DNA from: Mactra quadrangularis
Taxonomy: Eukaryota; Mollusca; Bivalvia; Venerida; Mactridae
Reading direction: 5' to 3'
Length of the DNA: 64,000 bases
Assembly (NCBI GenBank): GCA_025267735.1
Contig: CM046311.1
Location: 29,865,399-29,929,398, forward strand
The position numbers and the translations under genes are program-made. Positions 58,880 to 64,000 of this stretch are shown here, in pieces (within the stretch, counting starts at the first letter, position 1; the number at the start of each line of letters is the position of its first letter). The notes under the pieces are model-generated. The model was not told the origin of the DNA. It worked only from the letters and a program-made list of their open reading frames with translations, and searched no databases.

Positions 58880-60135
58880 CCTGAATATATAGTTTCTCAA
58901 AAGAAGGTAACACAATGGTGTACTTTACAATCATACCCAAATATGCAGACTTGGCAATCTTTATAACATTTGCATTTAGCAGAATTACATTTGTTTTAAC
59001 ACCACAGGTTACTATTTGCAAGCATGCCGATGTATTTCGCGACTTTCGAATCCAAACAGGAGATTTAGTATCATTTTCTTGAGACCAATATCCCATACTG
59101 ACTTGATCTTTAGGTTCAAAATGAATTTTTGCAGCCTGTATCAAGACCTAAAGTTGTTGGTACCAAGAAAAAAACATTCAGTGCAGAAGCTTGAGTACAA
59201 ATGGCCCATTGCTATAGAATAAGCTACCAGAAGATATCAAATTATCACCTACTTTAGATGCACTCAAAAAACGATTGAAAACTTATTATTTCTCTACTAT
59301 CTATGATATGTTCTAAAATTGACATGGCTTGTTAATGCCTCACCTTACAAATACGGTAAACATACTAAGTGATTGAGTGAGTGCATAATGACGTGGGAAT
59401 GAGGATTGCTTCGCTCTCAGTCATTTCATACCTTGTTTCGTATGACTGCAATGACAACCTTAATAAATTGTCCCTTTAAAGGTGATGTTTTGACACCTTT
59501 GGGGATGTATTAAGGGCCATTTAAAGGTGATGTTTCGACACCTTAGGGGAAATGTCTGGTTAACAGTGGCGTTATGTTACATTGTTCAGGACATGTCCGG
59601 TTAACAGTAGCATCATGTTACATGCATACTGTTCAGGACACCAATTTTCAATATAAAATGAATAGAAATAGATAACAAATTAGTGATAAAAATGTAAAAT
59701 TAGTCGATTAATGATCAGTGAAGGATGTAGGTCCAAAATATGAAATATTAAAGTTCAATAAAAAATAAATAAATAAACTTACACACTATACAACATCATG
59801 CTTGATATTTTTTTTATTTTGTTTTGTGTTATTATGTTTTTATGGTGGAGGGTTTTTATTTACATGTATTTATTTTTTGTAACATTTTTGTACAACGCCA
59901 TTGATTATATAATATAAAAATAGGCGTTTAATCAAATGAAAACGTTTAAGTTTAAATCTTTGTTAGATAACTGGCGCTTAAAATATGAAACTGTTAAGCG
60001 GTCTTGGTAGGTGCAGGCGAATCAATGGATTTCTTTGCATTATAAACAGTATTTCATGACATTTATCTGTGTAGGTTTTTAGGATTGTAATTCTAAAGTG
60101 CACACAAGAATCTTTCAATATTCAGTCTCCTCATT
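58880..60135 (-). pseudogene. Nuclease-like/Cys-rich transposon ORF, left copy 3' part
   Basis: Minus-strand remains homologous to the right-arm ORF. The Cys-rich end reads CKCYKDCQVCIFGYDCKV near 58905-58985. Before it come AAKIHFEPKDQVSMGYWSQE (59090-59144) and, beyond a LINE insertion, a segment with 'gataactggcgcttaaaata' (59960-60130). Stops and frameshifts throughout. Confidence 0.6.
59145..59780 (+). pseudogene. 5'-truncated LINE inserted in left arm
   Basis: Reads NKLPEDIKLSPTLDALKKRL and KTYYFSTIYDMF (59215-59330), the very end of a LINE ORF2. A ~450-bp 3' UTR follows, with two short tandem duplications ('tttaaaggtgatgtttYgac', 'ccggttaacagt..catgtta'), ending in an 'aaaaaataaataaataaact' tail. 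It interrupts the left-arm copy only. Confidence 0.65.
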
Positions 60136-60879
60136 CAATGGTTCAGGAAAGGAGGTTGAGGGAGACCCATGGATCTCCAGTCTTCTGTAATTGTGACAAA
60201 TTGATATCAACACATATACCTTTATGTACCAGATACCATTTATATTTCAATCTAACGATTATAATTTATGAAAAAGTAATACATCAGTATTTGTACTGCC
60301 TACTAGTAATCGTTTATTGTCTACAGCATCCGTGACGTTTATTATAATGCAAGAATCGAAGTGTTTTGTTCTAGCATTGATATTACAAAAATCTTCGAAA
60401 TTTTCTTCTGTTTTATGAAAGCACAAATTCGGGGGATTGGACCTTGCATGTAGAAACCTACGCCTCTGTGATGCTATGGATGTCAAATATTGAATGTATT
60501 TACAACTGAACAAGGTATAATCGTTCCAGCAAAGGTATCTAATTAAGGCAGTCCTACATCGGTTATTTTAGATAGTTATGCTTAATCTAATCTCTTCGCA
60601 AGCCTGAACATTGTCAGACATTTGGTGACCATGTTGTTATATTTGTCAAGACTTTTTGCTCAATTTAGTGAACAAACTAAACTTGGTTGCAATTCTAGTA
60701 AAGTCTTTACAAGAACAATGCAAATTGAAAAATGACGACCTGTTGGAAAACAAGTTACTTGTCGACATGTGTCACTACCTCAAGTATGGGATCAATATTA
60801 TAACATAAGCTGACAACAAAGCAGTCCTTGCAGATTGACTTTCTTCTAATCTCATGAAGCGAGGAAATTCTTTACCATT

Positions 60880-61690
60880 TTATTATTCAATTGTTACAGG
60901 TGGTGGGGTTTCTGGTGTTATCATTACTCTACCAAATAACTTTACTGCAGAAAATTTGTTCACAAACCACGAAGCTGACACTCACATTATAATTCACACA
61001 AAAGATGCGATGGGAAACGATTAAATACGAGTATTTGTCAGTAGTACAGACACTGATGAATTACTTCTGCTTTCGTGGCGTTGTTTTCACGTTCTATCAC
61101 TGAAAAGTTGTGGGGTGATATCAGAAAAATCATAATCGACTGGGTGCGATACCACGTCTTCATTTAATGGATTCAGCAAGAAGACAAGTTGGAAGAAATT
61201 TGTTGAAAATCTTGGCTTATTTTCATTAATTAGTCACAATAAGGAGACTACGAAAATTGAAAGATTCAAGTGTGCACTCAATGATTGCAATTCTGAAAAC
61301 CTACTTAGGCCAGACATAGATTTATGTTAAAACGGACTTTTAATGAAAACAAACAGTCCTTTGATTTGCTTCCGTCTACCAAGGACGCTTCATGGCTTCA
61401 TATTTTAAGCGCCAGTTATCTAACAGAGATCTTGATATAGGCTGCAAATATTCACTTGAACCTAAAGATCACGTAGAGTAAATACGGGACTTCGGTCACA
61501 TGAAAATGATACTTTTTCTCCTGTTCGGCATGCTTTCAACTAGTGACCTGTGGTGTTAGAAACAAACGCAATTATGTTACATGCAAATGTTATAAAGCTT
61601 GCCAAGTCTGCATATTTGGGTACGATTGCAAAGTACAACATTGTGCTAATCCTGTTTCGTCTTTTGAGAAACTATATGTTTAGGATTTGT
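60880..61690 (+). pseudogene. Nuclease-like/Cys-rich transposon ORF, right copy
   Basis: Plus-strand reading gives FTNHEADTHIIIHTKDAM, VFVSSTDTDELLLLSW and GCDTTSSFNGFSKKTSWKKF, then KIERFKCALNDCN, and a Cys-rich end CKCYKACQVCIFGYDCKV. The acidic sites (E-A-D, D-T-D, G-C-D) are what I recall of a widespread invertebrate mobile-element ORF with a FEN/PIN-like nuclease layout and CXC-type tail; this is from memory and unverified. Several stops and frame changes show it is dead. Confidence 0.55.
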
Positions 61691-61794
61691 ACCATTGTAC
61701 ATTTTACAAACACTTCATAGAAATCGAAATATTTTCTTAACTCAAAGTTTGTCATGTATAAGTTGATTTATTGTGCATTTTCCCGTTTAGTTAG

Positions 61795-61975
61795 GCCCAA
61801 CGCCGTAGCAGCAAATCGTAAAGGTCATATCACGGCCGTCCTAGAAAAGCTAAATATCTGGATTAAGCTCTCTACCAGTTACTAAGCATGTACTTTCATC
61901 AGTTACTGACATAATTACGATCAGTTGTAGGAGGTAGAATTTCAATTAAAATCATTTCATGAACAATCTCCATGA
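61795..61975 (-). mobile_element. tRNA-derived SINE in right arm, truncated head
   Basis: Inverted counterpart of 58516-58765: on the minus strand body 'ctacctcctacaactgatcg', 'cggccgtgatatgacc' and tail 'gctgctacggcgttgg'. The tRNA-like head is missing. Confidence 0.75.
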
Positions 61976-62910
61976 TATAAATAAATAAATATCTATAAAA
62001 AATCTTTTGAACAATTTGAACGTATTCTTAAAGTTTTCTATTATAAATTTACTTTACATTTTGCAAGTAGAACACTGTACAATGATTGCATAGCTTAAAT
62101 GATAAGAAAATGCACTGTGTTGACCTTTGACCTAAATAACACATTTTTATCACAAAATAGGTTTTGAAACATTCTCTATGTGGCTCAGTATGTCATCTAG
62201 CAACATGAATTATATAATAAACTGCCTTTTCAAAAGTTTTCCATATTTCTCAAAAAATCTCTAAAAACAGTTATACCACTCGCTCTTAATTTTACATAAC
62301 TGTGACATTATTTTAACCCTATCAAGTATCAAATATCTACTAAAAAGGTCAAGAAGCATCAATTAAAAAACAATTTAAGTAGATTTAAACCATAAACACT
62401 AACTATAGTTCAACTAGGTGAACTATTGTAGGAAATTTTTATTGTCACCTATTTTCGCGACAAAATGCTAAAAAGGTAAGTAATCATGTAATCAAACATT
62501 CAATTTTTATAGAAATAAAGTCTAATCATAATACATTAGTTTTCGACAAAAAAAATCACCACTTTACCGATTCAATTTCTTGAAATTTCAGTAAAAAGAG
62601 CATAGGGTCTAATAAAAAATAAATTGACCTAGTTGGCCTTTGACCTAGATTACGGACTTAAACGCGACTTATAATTAATACATCCCCCGTGCGATATCAG
62701 GGAGGCATTCAGCTACATGAATCAATCATTAGATTTGCATTAACAAAAATGTCCTACGCTTTCATTTTCTAGGAGTTTTTTTTGAAATTGTAGGTAGACT
62801 ATAATTGGACTTTGATATTTTAAGTTGTTTGAGTTTTGATTGATTTTGAACCTTGACTTTTTGAAAGGAATAGATTCGTTATTTAAGTTAAATATTATTT
62901 ATTCTTCATA

Positions 62911-64000
62911 ATGTCATTTATTGAAGAGGGTTGCGAAGCACCAGAAGACATTGAACAAGAAATATTAGAGATGAGACACCCACTGAAGAAGAATTGAGGA
63001 TGATACGAATGATGAGAAGCTTTGGATTAAAACCAAAAATGGAAAATGCGGGTGATGTAAGTTATTAGAAGTAATGCAATAGCTGGGCAAGAAAGAAGAA
63101 GCTAGAGTGACAAGTATTCCACCTTCATTTAGAGGTCCTGCTTATCCTAAGTTCAACTTTTTTACGATGAAGATGGGAAAGGAGAGTGCAGCTGGCAGAC
63201 CTTCAAATATAAAGTGGAATGCGTACAGAATGAAAATCAATATAATGATAAACAAATACTATTTGGTATCAGAAGAGCACTGAGAGGTACTGATGCTGAT
63301 AAGCTGAGAAGAATTGGAATGGGTAGATCATCAGAGTACATAATGAATAAGCTAGACAGTGACTATGGTATAGTGGAGACAAAGGAATGCATATTGAAGC
63401 GATTCTTTAATACTAAATAAAAGAAAGATGAAAATATCGAGAAGTATGTTGCGAGACTGGAAGATCTGTTCGATAAAGCTGAAATATAATGAAATAACGA
63501 AATTATTGAAACAAATCAATAGTAGAATTAATGATCTAGAAAAACACCAGCAATCAAAAGAAACAGAAAAGCAAGAAGATAAACAACAAACTCCTTCAAA
63601 CCCATGGAACCGATCACATAAAAGAGAAAGAGGCTACTATCGTGGAAGAGGGAACGCATACAGAGGAAGACCATTAGCAAGTAGAACTTTTGCACCCACA
63701 TGTTTCATCTGTAATGAAAAAGGTCATACCCAATATAAGTGTCCTATTATTTTAGCGATGATGACATGTATCAGTTGTAAGCAGAAAGGACATCTACGAG
63801 CCATTTGCCCAAACTAGTTAGTGCTCAAGTCGTAGGATCTGACATGGGCACCAATAATTTAAAAGATGCTCAGTTAATTGGTACCGTAAATGGAACGTCC
63901 ATCAAAGTCAACAATGTTATCACCATGGCCTTATTGGATACTGGCAGTGTAGTTAGTGTTGTTTCGGAATCCTTTTACCGTCAACATCTTCAAAACATCG
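62911..64000 (+). pseudogene. LTR-retrotransposon gag-protease, 5' part, broken
   Basis: ATG at 62911 (MSFIEEGCEAPEDIEQ), then a frameshift and stops near 62990-63070. The gag core is readable from ~63115: PPSFRGPAYPKFNFF, SWQTFKYKVECVQNENQY and GIRRALRGTDADKLRRIGMG. A stop at 63418-63420 interrupts it. Two CCHC zinc knuckles follow, CFICNEKGHTQYKC and CISCKQKGHLRAIC (63700-63810), after an Arg/Gly-rich stretch. The final part reads MALLDTGSVVSVVSESFY, the aspartic protease active site (D-T-G). The window ends here, so RT and integrase are not seen; Ty3/gypsy is likely. Confidence 0.78.

Larger units (their letters stand above)
57675..62797. repeat. Large imperfect inverted duplication
   Basis: Left arm 57675-~60140 pairs with right arm ~61240-62797 in opposite orientation. 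Shared landmarks: 'atgcctccctgatatcg', 'cgcgtttaagtcc', 'attagaccctatgct', 'tttcaagaaattgaat', 'aggtgacaataaaa', both SINE copies, the Cys-rich ORF end and 'gataactggcgcttaaaata'. Identity is roughly 80-85% by eye. The left arm is longer because of a LINE insertion (59145-59780). It may be two copies of one transposon head-to-head or one element with very long TIRs. Confidence 0.82.

Noticed and set aside
1..64000. CRISPR array, operon-like gene clusters or prokaryotic insertion sequences
   Set aside because: No spacer-repeat pattern; genes have introns, poly(A) signals and eukaryotic transposon architecture.

Overview
This window is animal DNA from a transposon-rich, AT-rich genome, most likely a marine bivalve mollusc. 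The grounds are GT-AG introns in several genes, tRNA-derived SINEs ending in a 'ggcgttaaa' tail typical of molluscs, Maverick-like and DIRS-like elements, LINE fragments with invertebrate-type reverse transcriptases, and tandem repeats built around 'aagatggccgcc'/'ggccattttgaatt'. The species cannot be named from this. No bacterial or organellar gene was seen, and no CRISPR array or rRNA.

Layout. 1-8890: right-hand part of a Maverick/Polinton-like element. It has a two-exon chromodomain integrase (-), a two-exon packaging-type ATPase (-), and a divergent protein-primed DNA polymerase B (+) broken by one stop codon and one frameshift, and it ends in a terminal repeat at 8890. 10452-10892: a foldback element. 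11462-16875: a 5.4 kb non-autonomous DNA transposon with ~1.4 kb terminal inverted repeats and 5-bp target duplications. Its termini resemble the Maverick end at 8890, so the two may be one mobility family. 17037-18955: a SINE, a ~160-bp tandem repeat and a TA-flanked MITE. 19239-24215: a degenerate DIRS-type tyrosine-recombinase retrotransposon (-), in the order gag, RT, RNase H, YR. 24.2-36.2 kb: a patchwork of SINEs, MITEs, LINE fragments, a foldback with palindromic subrepeats, and a ~1.7 kb degenerate satellite. 38.6-40.5 kb: a small unassigned ORF, a 566-bp pentanucleotide array and a MITE. 40616-45299: a nearly full-length but dead LINE. 46.5-47.5 kb: a 68-bp minisatellite interrupted by a MITE. 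50936-53052: the only good candidate for a host gene, a four-exon minus-strand gene for a putative secreted or membrane protein of unknown family. 54-55.5 kb: tRNA-like SINEs. 57.7-62.8 kb: a large imperfect inverted duplication carrying two dead copies of a nuclease-like/Cys-rich transposon ORF. 62911-64000: the start of a dead LTR-retrotransposon gag-protease region, cut by the window edge.

How the parts relate. Nearly everything is mobile DNA at different stages of decay, often nested (MITE in minisatellite, LINE in inverted duplication, foldback in DNA transposon). The most informative items are the Maverick-like set with its possible non-autonomous partner, the unassigned spliced gene at 50.9-53.1 kb, and the inverted duplication. 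All assignments were made by reading motifs, without database searches.
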